A stretch of 64,000 nt of DNA from Rhizobiaceae bacterium (GTDB lineage: Bacteria; Pseudomonadota; Alphaproteobacteria; Rhizobiales; Rhizobiaceae). Numbering within the stretch: position 1 is the stretch's first letter; every line of letters starts with the position of its first letter. The translations under genes and the position numbers were made by a program. Positions 1 to 11,150 of this stretch are shown here, piece after piece. Location: assembly GCA_017643025.1 (NCBI GenBank), contig JAEPOG010000005.1, forward strand, positions 124,001 through 188,000, read 5' to 3'. Below the pieces are notes generated by a model. The model was not told where the DNA came from. It worked only from the letters and a program-made list of their open reading frames with translations, and ran no database searches.

Positions 1-344
1 CGCTCGACCGCGCCGCTCGCCATGCGTCCGGCCTGCGGAAGGTTACCTCCGAACGCCGCGATCTGGACCGCCGCCCGCTGACGGCGAAGGAACTTTCGCG
101 CTTCGATGGCCTCGTTTTCGATCCGCCGCGCGCCGGGGCCGAGGAGCAGGCGAAGCAGATCGGCCGTTCGGACATACCCAGGGTCGCCGCCGTCTCCTGC
201 AACCCGGTGACTCTCGCCCGCGATCTTTCGATCCTGATCAAAGGTGGCTACCGGCTCGTTTCGGTCACGCCTATCGACCAGTTCCTCTGGTCGCCGCATG
301 TCGAGGCGGTGGCGCTGCTGGAGAAGCCGAAGCGGCGGCGCTAG
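1..344 (+). CDS. Class I SAM-dependent RNA m5U methyltransferase (RumA/TrmA family), C-terminal part
   Basis: The gene runs in from the left edge; only the last 113 codons are visible, read from position 3. The piece holds the family's catalytic-domain signatures: FDPPRAGA, then VSCNP with the following TLARDL (the Cys would attack uracil C6), and near the end PIDQFLWSPHVE. These are typical of enzymes methylating C5 of uridine in 23S rRNA or tRNA with S-adenosylmethionine. The N-terminal TRAM and iron-sulfur parts lie outside the window, so RlmD cannot be told from other members. Its TAG stop lies inside the same CTAG that ends the convergent cobB gene. Confidence 0.85.
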   Translation, partial: LDRAARHASGLRKVTSERRDLDRRPLTAKELSRFDGLVFDPPRAGAEEQAKQIGRSDIPRVAAVSCNPVTLARDLSILIKGGYRLVSVTPIDQFLWSPHVEAVALLEKPKRRR

Positions 345-1072
345 CCCCCGGCCAGCAGCTTTTCTACGAAAGCCGGCACGATCTCCGTAGCTTTGCCATG
401 CACGGCCTCATCGAAATGACTCACGCCTTCGGACGGTTCGAGGTTGAGCTCCACCGTGCGAGCACCGGCTTGCCGGGCTTGCGAGACGAATCCGGCGGCG
501 GGGTAGACGTTGCCTGACGTGCCGATGGAGATGAAGAGATCGGCCGTGCCCAGCGCCCGGAATATCTCGTCCATCCGGTACGGCATCTCGCCGAACCAGA
601 CGACGTCCGGGCGGACATACCCGCGGGAGCCACAGGCCTTGCAGCCCGTCTCAAGCGACATCGCGCCCTCCCATGGGAACCGCATCTCGCACAGGGCGCA
701 CAGCGCCGAGTCGTGCTGGCCGTGCATGTGGATGAGTTTCCTCGACCCCGCCTGCTCGTGCAGGCTGTCGATGTTCTGCGTGACCAGCAGGAACTCTCCG
801 GGATGAGCCTGTTCGAGCTTCGCCAGCGCGAAATGGGCGGCATTTGGCCGGATGTCTTTCAAGCGCTCGCGACGCATGTTGTAGAACTCGTGCACCATCG
901 CCGGGTTGCGGGCGAAACCCTCCGGAGTCGCGACATCGCGATAGTCGATCTTCGACCAGATGCCGTCCTTGTCACGGAACGTATCGACGCCGGACTCGGC
1001 CGAGATGCCGGCGCCAGTGAGGATGACGATGGAGGGGGGAACTATCGCCTTATCCTGCCTGCGTCCCGCCAA
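341..1072 (-). CDS. cobB: NAD-dependent protein deacylase, sirtuin (CobB type)
   Basis: A 243-residue sirtuin that removes acyl groups from lysines, using NAD and forming O-acyl-ADP-ribose. Visible are the NAD-binding GAGISAESG (about residues 20-28), the TQNIDSLHEQAG motif, the catalytic His in HMHGQ and two zinc-binding Cys pairs (CALC and CKAC). The YNMR segment (about residues 65-68) matches the Tyr-x-x-Arg that lets class III sirtuins such as SIRT5 and CobB accept succinyl-lysine. It overlaps the upstream tldD by 23 bases, so the two are probably cotranscribed and translationally coupled. Confidence 0.93.
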   Translation of the reverse strand: MAGRRQDKAIVPPSIVILTGAGISAESGVDTFRDKDGIWSKIDYRDVATPEGFARNPAMVHEFYNMRRERLKDIRPNAAHFALAKLEQAHPGEFLLVTQNIDSLHEQAGSRKLIHMHGQHDSALCALCEMRFPWEGAMSLETGCKACGSRGYVRPDVVWFGEMPYRMDEIFRALGTADLFISIGTSGNVYPAAGFVSQARQAGARTVELNLEPSEGVSHFDEAVHGKATEIVPAFVEKLLAGG

Positions 1073-2468
1073 CCGTCATGGCGTCCATCCGAAGGTGCGG
1101 CTGGCCGACGCCCACCGGCACGCCCTGGCCGTTCTTGCCGCACATGCCGATGCCGGTGTCGAGCTTCATGTCGTTGCCGACCATGGAGACGCGGTGCATT
1201 GCGTCCGGACCATTGCCAATCAGCATCGCGCCCTTGATCGGCCGGGTCACCTTGCCGTTCTCGATCATGTAGGCCTCGGTGCAGCCGAACACGAACTTGC
1301 CCGACGTGATGTCGACCTGCCCGCCGCCGAAGGAGACGGCGTAGATGCCCTTGTCGACTGAGGCGATGATCTCCTCTGGCGTCTTGTCGCCTGCGGTCAT
1401 GAAGGTGTTGGTCATGCGCGGCATGGGGTTGTGTGCGTAGGATTCGCGCCGGCCGTTGCCGGTCGCCTTCATGCCCATCAGCCGTGCATTCTGCCGATCC
1501 TGCATGTAGCCGACCAGCTTGCCGTCCTCGATCAGCACATTGCGGTTGGTCGGCGTGCCTTCGTCGTCGATGGTGAGTGAGCCGCGCCGTTCGGCGATGG
1601 TGCCGTCGTCGACGACGGTGACGCCCTTTGCCGCCACCTGCTGTCCGAGAAGCCCCGCGAAAGCCGACGTCTTCTTGCGGTTGAAGTCGCCTTCGAGGCC
1701 GTGACCGACGGCCTCATGCAGCATCACGCCGGGCCAGCCGCTGGCAAGCACGATGTCGAACGTGCCGGCGGGCGCAGGCTCGGCTTCGAGATTGACCAGC
1801 GCCTGACGCAACGCCTCGTCGGCCGCGAACTTCCACGTATCTTCGGCGACGAATTCGCCGAAGCTCTTGCGTCCGCCCATGCCGTAGGAGCCGGTCTCCT
1901 GCTTGTCGCCGTCGCCGACGACAACCGCGACGTTGACGCGAACCAGCGGCCGGATGTCCTGGATGACGGCGCCGTCGGCGCGCATGATTTCGACCTGTTG
2001 CCACGAGGCGGCTAGTGAAGCCGTCACCTGGCGCACCCGCGGATCGGCCGAGCGCAGATAGGCGTCCATTTCGGTGAGCAGCTTCACCTTCGCTTCGAAG
2101 GTCGGATCGGCGATGGGGTTCTCCTCGCCATAGAGATGCCGGTTGGTGCCGGCCGGACGTTCTGCCAGCGTACCGGAATGGCCGGCCTTGACGGTGCCGA
2201 CCGCGTCGCTGGCGCGTTTCAGTGCGGCTTCAGACAGTTCGGAGGCGTGAGCGTAGCCAACCGCCTCGCCGGCAACGGCGCGCAGACCGAATCCCTTGTC
2301 CGTATTGAAGCTGGCGGTCTTGAGGCGCCCGTTGTCGAACATCAGCGCCTCGCCTTCGCGGTATTCGACGAAGAGTTCGCCATCGTCGGCGCCGTGTATG
2401 GTGTCCTCAACGATGGACCTGACCGCGTCTTGCGAGACGTCGAACTGGTCGAGAAGCCGTTCCGCCAC
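1050..2468 (-). CDS. tldD: Metalloprotease TldD
   Basis: A 472-residue protein of the TldD/PmbA family, cytosolic metalloproteases that act as a TldD-TldE heterodimer; they are known for processing microcin precursors and CcdA. The zinc-site motif HEAVGHGLEGD is present near the middle, and the C-terminal half carries the family's glycine-rich blocks (SFGGGQVDITSGKFVFGC). The length is normal for the family. No pmbA/tldE partner lies nearby. cobB follows on the same strand with a short overlap. Confidence 0.93.
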   Translation of the reverse strand: MAERLLDQFDVSQDAVRSIVEDTIHGADDGELFVEYREGEALMFDNGRLKTASFNTDKGFGLRAVAGEAVGYAHASELSEAALKRASDAVGTVKAGHSGTLAERPAGTNRHLYGEENPIADPTFEAKVKLLTEMDAYLRSADPRVRQVTASLAASWQQVEIMRADGAVIQDIRPLVRVNVAVVVGDGDKQETGSYGMGGRKSFGEFVAEDTWKFAADEALRQALVNLEAEPAPAGTFDIVLASGWPGVMLHEAVGHGLEGDFNRKKTSAFAGLLGQQVAAKGVTVVDDGTIAERRGSLTIDDEGTPTNRNVLIEDGKLVGYMQDRQNARLMGMKATGNGRRESYAHNPMPRMTNTFMTAGDKTPEEIIASVDKGIYAVSFGGGQVDITSGKFVFGCTEAYMIENGKVTRPIKGAMLIGNGPDAMHRVSMVGNDMKLDTGIGMCGKNGQGVPVGVGQPHLRMDAMTVGGTQAG

Positions 2469-2564
2469 CTTGCACTCCCGTAAGCTTTGATGTCGTTTCG
2501 GCTATATAGGCGCTTTGGCGGAATTTGCACCCGTCACGTGCGCCGGCAATTGCGGAGGGGAATT

Positions 2565-2720
2565 TTGGCGCCGTTTCTGCGCTGGATAGGGATCGGGCTG
2601 CTGGCCGGCGCTGCCGCCGGCGCTCTCTTCGGGATGTATTACGCTCTTGCCGGCGCCGGCATCGGCGCGTTCGGCGGCGCCGGCATCGCCGCCGGCCTGC
2701 GCATCAGGGGAGGGCGTTGA
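2565..2720 (+). CDS. Small glycine/alanine-rich membrane protein (hypothetical)
   Basis: A short open frame of 51 codons. A strong GGAGGGG Shine-Dalgarno sequence at 2554-2560 lies four bases before an in-frame TTG at 2565. The product would be almost one hydrophobic hairpin, LLAGAAAGALFGMYYALAG followed by GIGAFGGAGIAAG, with regularly spaced small residues like a glycine-zipper membrane segment, and an Arg-rich end. Its 3' end overlaps the convergent IalB-family gene by 17 bases. I do not recognise a family. The ribosome site and membrane-like composition argue for a real gene, but its small size keeps this uncertain. Confidence 0.45.
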   Translation: MAPFLRWIGIGLLAGAAAGALFGMYYALAGAGIGAFGGAGIAAGLRIRGGR

Positions 2721-3255
2721 AGCCTTCCTGGAAGCCGTCGAGCGCGACCTCGATGCCAATGCCTTCCTCCGGCGTCTGGAAGACGATGAAGGTGGCCGAT
2801 TCGCCGCTGCGCAGCGTATCCAGCAACTGCTGTTCCAGAATTACCTCGGCAACGCAGCCGTCCAGGAAGCAGCGCACGAAATAGGCCCGGCCTATATCCT
2901 TGCCGTCGACATAGAGCCCGAGCCCGTTGGGCAGGAGCACGCCGAGCGGAGCGATCACCCTCAATATTTCGGCTTTGTTGTCGGCCGTGCGCAGGACGAT
3001 GACGGAAAGGCCCACCTCGGGCCGGTCGTCGGCCTCGACGACCTGGATCATGGCGCATTGTTCGGACGAGGCACCCGGAGGCGTGTCGCATATCACCGAC
3101 CAGCAGGGGATCTGCCCGCAGTCGCCATGCGTGGAGCGCACGGTCCCGCCCTGCTGCGCGCTCGCGGGAGCCGTCGCGGCAAGCATCAAGGCCCAGGTCA
3201 GCATCAGTGCTGTGGCGATGGCCGGCACCAGCGTCCGTATCGATTGAACTCTCAT
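2704..3255 (-). CDS. Invasion-associated locus B (IalB) family secreted protein
   Basis: A 183-residue exported protein when started at the ATG at 3255, which has GGAG about five bases upstream and opens with a clear signal peptide (MRVQSIRTLVPAIATALMLT..., cleavage near ASAQQ). The mature part has the IalB layout: a short GQIPCWSVIC block, another Cys in SEQCAMIQ and a FVRCFLDGC pair, Cys residues likely to form disulfides in the periplasm. IalB proteins are common in Rhizobiales and Bartonella; the name comes from erythrocyte invasion, but the function in free-living relatives is unclear. The frame stays open upstream to 3381 without a good start. Confidence 0.85.
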   Translation of the reverse strand: MRVQSIRTLVPAIATALMLTWALMLAATAPASAQQGGTVRSTHGDCGQIPCWSVICDTPPGASSEQCAMIQVVEADDRPEVGLSVIVLRTADNKAEILRVIAPLGVLLPNGLGLYVDGKDIGRAYFVRCFLDGCVAEVILEQQLLDTLRSGESATFIVFQTPEEGIGIEVALDGFQEGFNALP

Positions 3256-3649
3256 GTCGGCTCCAATGCGTTGCCCCACGGCCCCCCGCGAATCACGGCA
3301 ATTTATCGCGAGCCGGAACGAGGCGGAAGAACGGACGCGAACAGAGTGTCCGCTGCCGCCCAGCCGCGCTAGTGCGGCCAAAATCGGACCGAAATGCGAC
3401 GCGGAGGGCCATTGGGCCCGTTTTTCATCGCAAATTCAGTGCTCGCGGGGCTTTTGCGAGCCATCTGACGCCGCGCGCAAAAATGCCGCATGCGGTGTTG
3501 GACGGGTTCCTTGCGGTTGCAGTGAGAGTATGGTTTGAACGACGCCGAAAAGCGCCGGGTTCGCACCGCGGCGGGTTTGCGGCTTTGCTTCCGGCCCGCC
3601 ACTGCTGGAGAAGATGCCTGCGGCGGCGCGACGAGGTCGATCCGAAGAG
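3256..3649. promoter_or_regulatory. Divergent intergenic region between the IalB gene and ctaC
   Basis: This 394-base gap has no credible gene on either strand. It must hold the promoters of the leftward IalB gene and the rightward cytochrome oxidase operon. A perfect palindrome CCGCATGCGG lies at 3486-3495. A short GC hairpin followed by five T residues lies at 3406-3425. I could not pick out a convincing -35/-10 pair. Confidence 0.5.
3406..3425 (+). terminator. Weak intrinsic-terminator-like hairpin or leader hairpin upstream of ctaC
   Basis: GGGCC and GGCCC pair around an ATTG loop and are followed by G and five T residues. No plus-strand gene ends just upstream, so if functional it would more likely be a leader or attenuator element of the ctaC transcript, or a stop for stray transcription. 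The stem is only five base pairs. Confidence 0.25.
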
Positions 3650-4525
3650 ATGAGGAAGATGAAGAAGATCCTGCCCGCCCTTGCCTCTCTTCCGCTGCTG
3701 ACGCTGGCCCAGGCCGCTTTTGCCGCCCAGCCGACGCCCTGGCAGACGAGGTTCCAGCCGGCGGCGACGCCGATCATGGACGATATCATCTGGTTCGAGA
3801 TCTACACGCTCTGGTTCATTATTCCGATCACGCTGTTCGTCATGGGCCTGTTGGGCTGGGTGATGTTCCGCTACCGGGCGAGCGCCAACCCGAACCCCTC
3901 GCGCACAAGCCATAACACGCTTATCGAAGTGATCTGGACCGTGGGACCGGTGGTAATCCTCCTGTTCCTGGCGATCCCTTCCTTCCAGCTTCTCACCGCG
4001 CAGTATTCGCCGCCGGATGAGCCGTCGATAACGATCAAGGCGACTGGCGTGCAGTGGAACTGGGATTATGAATACCAGGACGGTGACAACCTCTCGTTCA
4101 GTTCGTTCCTGCTGGGCGACGACAGCCGTGCCTCGGCGGGCAAGGAGGACCTCGAAGCCTATCCGAGGCTGCTGGCCGTCGACAACGAACTGATTGTGCC
4201 TGTCGATACCACCGTTCGCGTGCTGGTGACCGCGGCCGACGTGCTGCACGCTTTCGCCATGCCGGCCTTCGGCATCAAGGTGGATGCCGTTCCCGGGCGC
4301 CTGAACGAAACCTGGTTCAAGGCTGAGGCCGAAGGCATGTATTACGGCCAGTGCTCCGAGCTGTGCGGCAAGGACCATGCCTACATGCCGATCGGAATTC
4401 GCGTAGTCAGCCAGGAGCAGTACGAAGCATGGCGCGCCGACGCGCAGGCCGGCCTGGGCGACGCCTACAAGAACCTCATGGTCGCGATAGACGGCGACAC
4501 CAAACTCGCGGCTGCCGGGCAGTAA
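3650..4525 (+). CDS. ctaC: Cytochrome c oxidase subunit II
   Basis: Subunit II of the aa3-type oxidase, which takes electrons from cytochrome c through the CuA centre. Started at 3650 the protein has 291 residues: a signal peptide, two membrane helices (roughly residues 38-65 and 85-108), then a periplasmic cupredoxin domain. The aromatic patch VQWNWDYEYQDG and the CuA ligand block CSELCGKDHAYMP are intact. An in-frame ATG at 3614 would add 12 residues and one at 3659 would remove three; the signal peptide favours 3650 or 3659. It is the first gene of the oxidase operon, 36 bases before ctaD. Confidence 0.95.
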   Translation: MRKMKKILPALASLPLLTLAQAAFAAQPTPWQTRFQPAATPIMDDIIWFEIYTLWFIIPITLFVMGLLGWVMFRYRASANPNPSRTSHNTLIEVIWTVGPVVILLFLAIPSFQLLTAQYSPPDEPSITIKATGVQWNWDYEYQDGDNLSFSSFLLGDDSRASAGKEDLEAYPRLLAVDNELIVPVDTTVRVLVTAADVLHAFAMPAFGIKVDAVPGRLNETWFKAEAEGMYYGQCSELCGKDHAYMPIGIRVVSQEQYEAWRADAQAGLGDAYKNLMVAIDGDTKLAAAGQ

Positions 4526-6211
<1,686 letters not shown>

Positions 6212-6276
6212 CGAAACGGTAATGGCGGCCGCCGGAACTCCGGCGGCATTGCCCATGGTACGAACCGGAATTCTTG

Positions 6277-7200
6277 ATGGCACTTGTCGACGGCAGACAT
6301 CTTGGCTTGAGCGACGTCTCGGTTTCCGAGGCGACGGCGGGCGACTTCGTGGCCTTGCTCAAGCCGCGCGTCATGTCGCTGGTGGTGTTCACAGCATTCG
6401 TCGGTCTCGTCGTCGCGCCAGTGCTGCCCAACCCGCTCATTGCGATCGTGTCGATCGCCGCGATTGCGGTAGGGGCTGGCGCTTCGGGTGCGCTCAATAT
6501 GTGGTTCGACGCCGACATCGACAGGCTGATGGCGCGCACCGCCGGAAGGCCTATTCCCGCGGGCCGCGTTCGCCCCGCTGACGCGCTTGCCTTCGGGCTT
6601 GTGCTTTCGGCGCTCTCGGTGATGACGCTGGGGCTCGTCGCCAACTGGTTGGCGGCATCGATGCTCGCCTTCACGATCTTCTTCTACGCCGTCATCTACA
6701 CGATGTGGCTGAAGCGCTCGACGCCGCAGAATATTGTCATCGGCGGCGCGGCCGGGGCCTTCCCGCCAATGATCGGATGGACCGCTGCCACGGGCACAAT
6801 CGGGCTCGAAAGCGCGATCCTGTTCCTGATCATCTTCCTTTGGACTCCGCCGCATTTCTGGGCGCTGGCGCTGTTTTCCAAATCCGACTACGCCAAGGCG
6901 GGCATCCCGATGATGCCGAATGTGGCCGGCGAAGCATCGACGCGGCGTCAGATATTCGCCTATTCGCTGCTGGTCGCCGTGACCGGCGTCCTGCCCGCTC
7001 TTCTCGGCTATTCCTCGCTGGTCTTCGGTGTCGCGGCTGCCGCCCTTGGGGCAGGCTTTGTGTGGTATGCATGGCGGGTGCTGGCAACGGCCGAGACGCG
7101 CGCTGCCAAGGCACTGTTTGGCTACTCACTGCTATACCTGTTCGCGATCTTCGCCCTGATCCTCGTCGATCACATCGCGATGCGGAGCATCGGTGCATGA
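6277..7200 (+). CDS. ctaB: Protoheme IX farnesyltransferase (heme O synthase)
   Basis: A 307-residue UbiA-family membrane prenyltransferase that adds farnesyl to heme b, making the heme O precursor of heme A. The first Asp-rich substrate motif is present ([15 protein letters not shown] followed by GRPIPAG), as is the later [21 protein letters not shown] block; about nine helices are predicted. The ATG at 6277 is preferred over the TTG just before it. The stop overlaps the start of the next small gene (ATGA). Confidence 0.96.
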   Translation: MALVDGRHLGLSDVSVSEATAGDFVALLKPRVMSLVVFTAFVGLVVAPVLPNPLIAIVSIAAIAVGAGASGALNMWFDADIDRLMARTAGRPIPAGRVRPADALAFGLVLSALSVMTLGLVANWLAASMLAFTIFFYAVIYTMWLKRSTPQNIVIGGAAGAFPPMIGWTAATGTIGLESAILFLIIFLWTPPHFWALALFSKSDYAKAGIPMMPNVAGEASTRRQIFAYSLLVAVTGVLPALLGYSSLVFGVAAAALGAGFVWYAWRVLATAETRAAKALFGYSLLYLFAIFALILVDHIAMRSIGA

Positions 7201-7367
7201 TGGCTGCCGATCAGAAGCAGGATTTTGTGGAGCTGACCGACGCGCAGAAGAAGGCGCGCCGCAGCCGCTCGATTGCTCTCGGGCTGGCGCTGGGGGCCCT
7301 CGTGATCGTCTTCTACGTCATCACGCTGGCGAAGTTCGGTCCCGCCATCCTCGACCGGGTGCTGTGA
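7197..7367 (+). CDS. Small single-pass membrane protein of the cytochrome oxidase operon (CoxF-like)
   Basis: A 56-residue protein beginning at an ATG that overlaps the ctaB stop. It has a charged N-terminus ([17 protein letters not shown]), one membrane helix ([20 protein letters not shown]) and a short tail. A small gene of this shape between ctaB and ctaG is typical of alphaproteobacterial oxidase operons and is usually called CoxF or an oxidase assembly factor; its exact role is not established. Tight spacing to ctaG supports cotranscription. Confidence 0.85.
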   Translation: MMAADQKQDFVELTDAQKKARRSRSIALGLALGALVIVFYVITLAKFGPAILDRVL

Positions 7368-7374
7368 GGTCGCA

Positions 7375-7983
7375 ATGGGCGAAAGCACGAACGCACGTCG
7401 GAGAATGAGCAACGGCACGGTCGCGCTGGCCTGCGGCGCTTTCATTGTCGGCATGGTCGGCGTCTCCTATGCCGCCGTGCCGCTCTACCAGCTTTTCTGC
7501 CAGGTGACGGGTTATGGCGGCACGACGCAGCGCGTCGAGCAGTTCTCCGATACCGTGCTCGACCGCACGATCACCGTGCGTTTCGACGCTAACACGGCAA
7601 ACGGGCTGCCCTGGGAGTTCGGCCCCAAGCAGCGCGACGTGACCATGAAGATCGGCGAGACCGTGCAGGTCGCCTATGCTGCCAAGAACATCTTCGGCAA
7701 GCCGACCTCGGGCCGCTCCTCTTTCAACGTGACCCCGCAGTCTGCCGGGTCCTATTTCATGAAGGTCGAGTGCTTCTGTTTCACCGACACCGAACTGGCG
7801 CCCGGCGAGGAGATGGAGATGCCAGTGGTCTTCTTCGTCGATCCGGCGATCGTCGACGCGCCGGAATTCAAGAACATCAACACGCTCACACTATCCTACA
7901 CCTTCTATCCGATCGACAGTTCTTCGTCGGAGGCGAAGGAATCCGTATCCTTGCCCAAGGCCGGCGCCAATCTCGGGGGTTGA
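7375..7983 (+). CDS. ctaG: Cytochrome c oxidase assembly protein CtaG (Cox11 family)
   Basis: A 202-residue protein with one N-terminal membrane anchor (about residues 15-37) and a periplasmic immunoglobulin-like domain. Cox11/CtaG delivers copper to the CuB site of subunit I. The paired Cys copper ligands are seen in KVECFCFTD, with the conserved [14 protein letters not shown] block after them and LSYTFYP near the end. It lies between the CoxF-like gene and ctaE. Confidence 0.96.
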   Translation: MGESTNARRRMSNGTVALACGAFIVGMVGVSYAAVPLYQLFCQVTGYGGTTQRVEQFSDTVLDRTITVRFDANTANGLPWEFGPKQRDVTMKIGETVQVAYAAKNIFGKPTSGRSSFNVTPQSAGSYFMKVECFCFTDTELAPGEEMEMPVVFFVDPAIVDAPEFKNINTLTLSYTFYPIDSSSSEAKESVSLPKAGANLGG

Positions 7984-7984
7984 A

Positions 7985-8860
7985 ATGGCTGACTCGCACG
8001 CGAAACATCACGACTATCACCTGGTCGATCCCAGCCCCTGGCCAGTCATAGGCTCCATCGGCGCGCTGATCATGGCGATCGGCGGCGTTGCCTGGATGCG
8101 CTACCTGAACGGCGGCGAGTTCCCGGTGTTCGGCTACAACATCGCCAATCCCTGGCTGTTCTTCATCGGTCTGGCGATTGCGCTCTACACCATGTTCGCC
8201 TGGTGGTCGGACACGATCAAGGAAGCGCATGAGGGCTACCACACGCGTGTCGTCTCGCTGCACCTCCGCTACGGCATGATCATGTTCATCGCCTCCGAGG
8301 TGATGTTCTTCGTTGCGTGGTTCTGGGCCTTTTTCGACGCCAGCCTGTTCGCCAACGAGGCGGCGCAGGTGTCGCGGACCGAGTTCACCGGCGGGCACTG
8401 GCCGCCGGAGGGTATCGAGGTACTCGATCCCTGGCACCTGCCTCTCTACAACACGATCATCCTGTTGCTGTCGGGCACCACGGTGACCTGGGCCCACCAC
8501 GCACTGCTGCACAACGACCGCAAGGGCCTTGTCTGGGGCCTCGTGCTGACCGTCGCGCTTGGCGTGCTGTTCACCTGCGTGCAGGCCTACGAATATGCCG
8601 AGGCGCCTTTCCAATTCTCGGAATCGATCTACGGCGCCACCTTCTTCATGGCGACGGGCTTCCACGGCTTCCACGTGCTGATAGGAACGATCTTCCTGCT
8701 GGTCTGCCTGTTCCGCGCGATGGCAGGGCACTTCACGCCGCAGCAGCATTTCGGCTTTGAGGCGGCTGCCTGGTACTGGCACTTCGTCGACGTGGTCTGG
8801 CTGTTCCTGTTCGCCTGCGTCTATGTGTGGGCATCTGCCGGAGCGACTATCGCTCACTAG
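7985..8860 (+). CDS. ctaE: Cytochrome c oxidase subunit III
   Basis: A 291-residue seven-helix subunit that stabilises the catalytic core and helps proton uptake. Typical segments are visible: [17 protein letters not shown] with its conserved Glu, [24 protein letters not shown] and [17 protein letters not shown]. The start lies one base after the ctaG stop. A strong intrinsic terminator follows within 25 bases, marking a likely end or partial end of the oxidase transcript. Confidence 0.98.
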   Translation: MADSHAKHHDYHLVDPSPWPVIGSIGALIMAIGGVAWMRYLNGGEFPVFGYNIANPWLFFIGLAIALYTMFAWWSDTIKEAHEGYHTRVVSLHLRYGMIMFIASEVMFFVAWFWAFFDASLFANEAAQVSRTEFTGGHWPPEGIEVLDPWHLPLYNTIILLLSGTTVTWAHHALLHNDRKGLVWGLVLTVALGVLFTCVQAYEYAEAPFQFSESIYGATFFMATGFHGFHVLIGTIFLLVCLFRAMAGHFTPQQHFGFEAAAWYWHFVDVVWLFLFACVYVWASAGATIAH

Positions 8861-8882
8861 TCTCGGCGGCCTGAAAATTGGG

Positions 8883-8911
8883 GGCGGCTGCCGCGAGGCG
8901 GCCGCCTTTTT
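8883..8911 (+). terminator. Rho-independent terminator after ctaE
   Basis: A ten-pair stem (GGCGGCTGCC with GGCGGCCGCC, one U-G wobble) closes on a GCGA loop of the stable GNRA type and is followed directly by five T residues. It begins 22 bases after the ctaE stop and ends 30 bases before the DUF983 gene. It probably stops or reduces transcription between the oxidase genes and the downstream DUF983-surf1-ispH run. Confidence 0.85.
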
Positions 8912-8941
8912 CGTTCATGACTTGGCCAAAGGATATTCCGC

Positions 8942-9340
8942 ATGAGTGACGGCAAGCACAGGGACACCGCCCATTGGGCTCCGGTCGATCCCGTGCGCGC
9001 CGGCCTTGGCGGCCGCTGCCCGCGCTGCGGCGAGGGCAGGCTCTTTTCCGGGTTCCTCGCCGTGGGCAAGGCGTGCGGCGTCTGCGGCCTCGACTACGGC
9101 TTTGCCGATGCCGGTGACGGGCCTGCCGTCTTCGTTATCCTGATCATCGGCTTCATCGTCGTCGGGCTGGCGCTGTGGATGGAGATCAGCCTGAACCCGC
9201 CGCTGGTCGTCCACTTCCTGATCTGGATACCGCTCGCCATCGTTCTTTGCCTCACTGCGTTGCGCTTGATGAAGGGCGTCCTCCTCACCCTCCAATATCG
9301 CAACAAGGCTGCCGAGGGCCGGCTGGACGGCGCACAATGA
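8942..9340 (+). CDS. DUF983 family membrane protein
   Basis: A 132-residue protein with an N-terminal zinc-ribbon-like pair, CPRCGEGRLF (about residues 25-34) and CGVCGLDYG (about residues 45-53), then two membrane helices. DUF983 proteins are commonly found next to subunit III and SURF1 in alphaproteobacterial oxidase operons and are presumed to help oxidase biogenesis, but no reaction is known. The stop overlaps the surf1 start by four bases (ATGA), so the two are translationally coupled. Confidence 0.9.
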   Translation: MSDGKHRDTAHWAPVDPVRAGLGGRCPRCGEGRLFSGFLAVGKACGVCGLDYGFADAGDGPAVFVILIIGFIVVGLALWMEISLNPPLVVHFLIWIPLAIVLCLTALRLMKGVLLTLQYRNKAAEGRLDGAQ

Positions 9341-10092
9341 CTGAAACTGCGTCCGGCGAGCGGGCGGGAAGCCTTCGCACCGTTGCGGTCCTCGTCCTGC
9401 TGGTCTCGGCTTTTGCCGTTCTGATCGCGCTCGGCACCTGGCAGGTCTACCGGCTGCAGTGGAAGGAGGGGCTGCTTGCGCAGATCGAGGAGCGCACAAA
9501 TGCCGCCCCGGTCGAACTGACGGATGCAGAGCTGCGGTTCCGCACCGAAGGCAGCGTTGAATACTGGCCAGTGACGGCGCGCGGCTCCTTCCTGCACGAC
9601 GCCGAGCGGCACTTCTTCACGACCTGGAAGGGGCAGTCGGGTTTCAACGTCTACACGCCGCTAATCCTGGCCGATGGCCGCGCCGGTTTCGTCAATCGCG
9701 GCTTCGTTCCCTTCGACCGCAAGGATGCGGCGTTGCGTTCAGAGGGGCAGGTTGAGGGTCTCGTCGAGATTTCCGGCCTGGCGCGCGATCCACTCGCAGC
9801 GAAGCCTTCCTTCATCGTGCCGGACAACGAACCGGACAAGAATGTTTTCTACTGGAAGGACATCGCGGCGATGGGTGAGACCGCCGGCCTGCCGGCAGGT
9901 ACGGAACTCGTGCCGTTCTTCATCGACGCGAACGACGCACCCAACCCCGGCGGTTTGCCGGTCGGCGGGGTGACGCTGATCGACCTGCCAAACAATCATC
10001 TGCAATATGCCGTCACCTGGTACGGTCTGGCGCTGGCGCTCGTCGCGGTCGCGCTCTTCCGCTTCCGGCCGAGACGGGCCGCGCGCCCTTGA
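9337..10092 (+). CDS. SURF1 family cytochrome oxidase assembly protein
   Basis: A 251-residue inner-membrane protein with helices at both ends (about residues 14-34 and 222-242) and a periplasmic middle. It shows the SURF1 marks [14 protein letters not shown] after the first helix, VNRGFVP in the middle and [14 protein letters not shown] before the last helix. Bacterial SURF1 binds heme A and helps insert it into subunit I. The start at 9337 overlaps the DUF983 stop; the frame is open further upstream, but only inside that gene. Confidence 0.93.
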   Translation: MTETASGERAGSLRTVAVLVLLVSAFAVLIALGTWQVYRLQWKEGLLAQIEERTNAAPVELTDAELRFRTEGSVEYWPVTARGSFLHDAERHFFTTWKGQSGFNVYTPLILADGRAGFVNRGFVPFDRKDAALRSEGQVEGLVEISGLARDPLAAKPSFIVPDNEPDKNVFYWKDIAAMGETAGLPAGTELVPFFIDANDAPNPGGLPVGGVTLIDLPNNHLQYAVTWYGLALALVAVALFRFRPRRAARP

Positions 10093-10124
10093 CAGTTCCG
10101 GCCGCCGCGCTCCATCTGCGCAGC

Positions 10125-11144
10125 ATGAATGCGACGCCTGCCAAAATGACAAAACCGCCGCTGACGATCAGGCTGTGCGAGCCGCGCGGCTTCTGCGCCG
10201 GCGTCGACCGCGCCATCCAGATCGTCGTGCTGGCTCTGAAGAAATACGGTGCGCCGGTCTATGTGCGCCACGAGATCGTGCACAACCGCTATGTCGTGGA
10301 CGGCCTGCGTGAGCGAGGCGCGATATTCATCGAGGAGCTCGATGAGATTCCGCCGGACCATCGCGATCGGCCCGTCGTGTTTTCGGCTCACGGCGTGCCG
10401 AAATCCGTGCCCGAGGATGCCGAGGCGCGCAGTCTCTTCTATCTCGACGCGACGTGCCCGCTGGTGTCGAAAGTCCACAAGCAGGCCATGCGCCACCAGC
10501 GCAAGGGCAGGCATGTGCTGCTCGTTGGCCATGCCGGGCACCCTGAGGTGATCGGCACGATGGGCCAGCTCGAGCGGGGCACGGTGACGCTTGTCGAGAC
10601 AGAGGCCGATGTTGCAGGGCTGGATCTGCCCGATCCAGACGCGCTTGGCTACGTCACCCAGACAACGCTTTCCGTGGAGGATACGGCCGGCGTCATCCGG
10701 GCGCTGGAGGAGCGCTTCCCCGCGCTCCAGCCGCCGGCGTCGGAATCGATCTGCTACGCGACCACAAACCGCCAGGAGGCCGTGAAACTTGCCGCGCCCG
10801 GCACCGACCTGTTTCTCGTCGTGGGCGCGCCCAACTCGTCGAACTCGCGCCGGCTTGTGGAGGTTGCCGAGCGTGCAGGCGCTTCGCGTGGCCTGCTTGT
10901 CCAGCGGGCATCCGAGATCCCATGGGGCACGCTCGCCGATGCCAGGACGATTGGACTGTCGGCAGGCGCATCGGCACCGGAGATCATCGTCGACGAGATC
11001 ATCGACGCCTTCAAGGAGCGCTTCGACGTGAAGGTCGACGTCGCGCTCACCGTGCGCGAGGACGAGAACTTCCCGGTCAATCGCGAATTGCGCGACACCG
11101 AGATCACAACGGCCGACATGGCTTTCGTGAACGGGGCGGCCTGA
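10125..11144 (+). CDS. ispH: 4-hydroxy-3-methylbut-2-enyl diphosphate reductase (LytB)
   Basis: A 339-residue iron-sulfur enzyme that makes the last step of the MEP isoprenoid pathway, yielding isopentenyl and dimethylallyl diphosphate. The three cluster Cys residues are visible in [26 protein letters not shown] and [12 protein letters not shown], and the catalytic block [15 protein letters not shown] is intact. I start at the ATG at 10125; a TTG at 10089 overlapping surf1 would add 12 residues and an ATG at 10146 would also fit. It supplies prenyl units for quinone, the farnesyl of heme A and undecaprenyl carriers. Confidence 0.97.
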   Translation: MNATPAKMTKPPLTIRLCEPRGFCAGVDRAIQIVVLALKKYGAPVYVRHEIVHNRYVVDGLRERGAIFIEELDEIPPDHRDRPVVFSAHGVPKSVPEDAEARSLFYLDATCPLVSKVHKQAMRHQRKGRHVLLVGHAGHPEVIGTMGQLERGTVTLVETEADVAGLDLPDPDALGYVTQTTLSVEDTAGVIRALEERFPALQPPASESICYATTNRQEAVKLAAPGTDLFLVVGAPNSSNSRRLVEVAERAGASRGLLVQRASEIPWGTLADARTIGLSAGASAPEIIVDEIIDAFKERFDVKVDVALTVREDENFPVNRELRDTEITTADMAFVNGAA

Positions 11145-11150
11145 GCGTCG

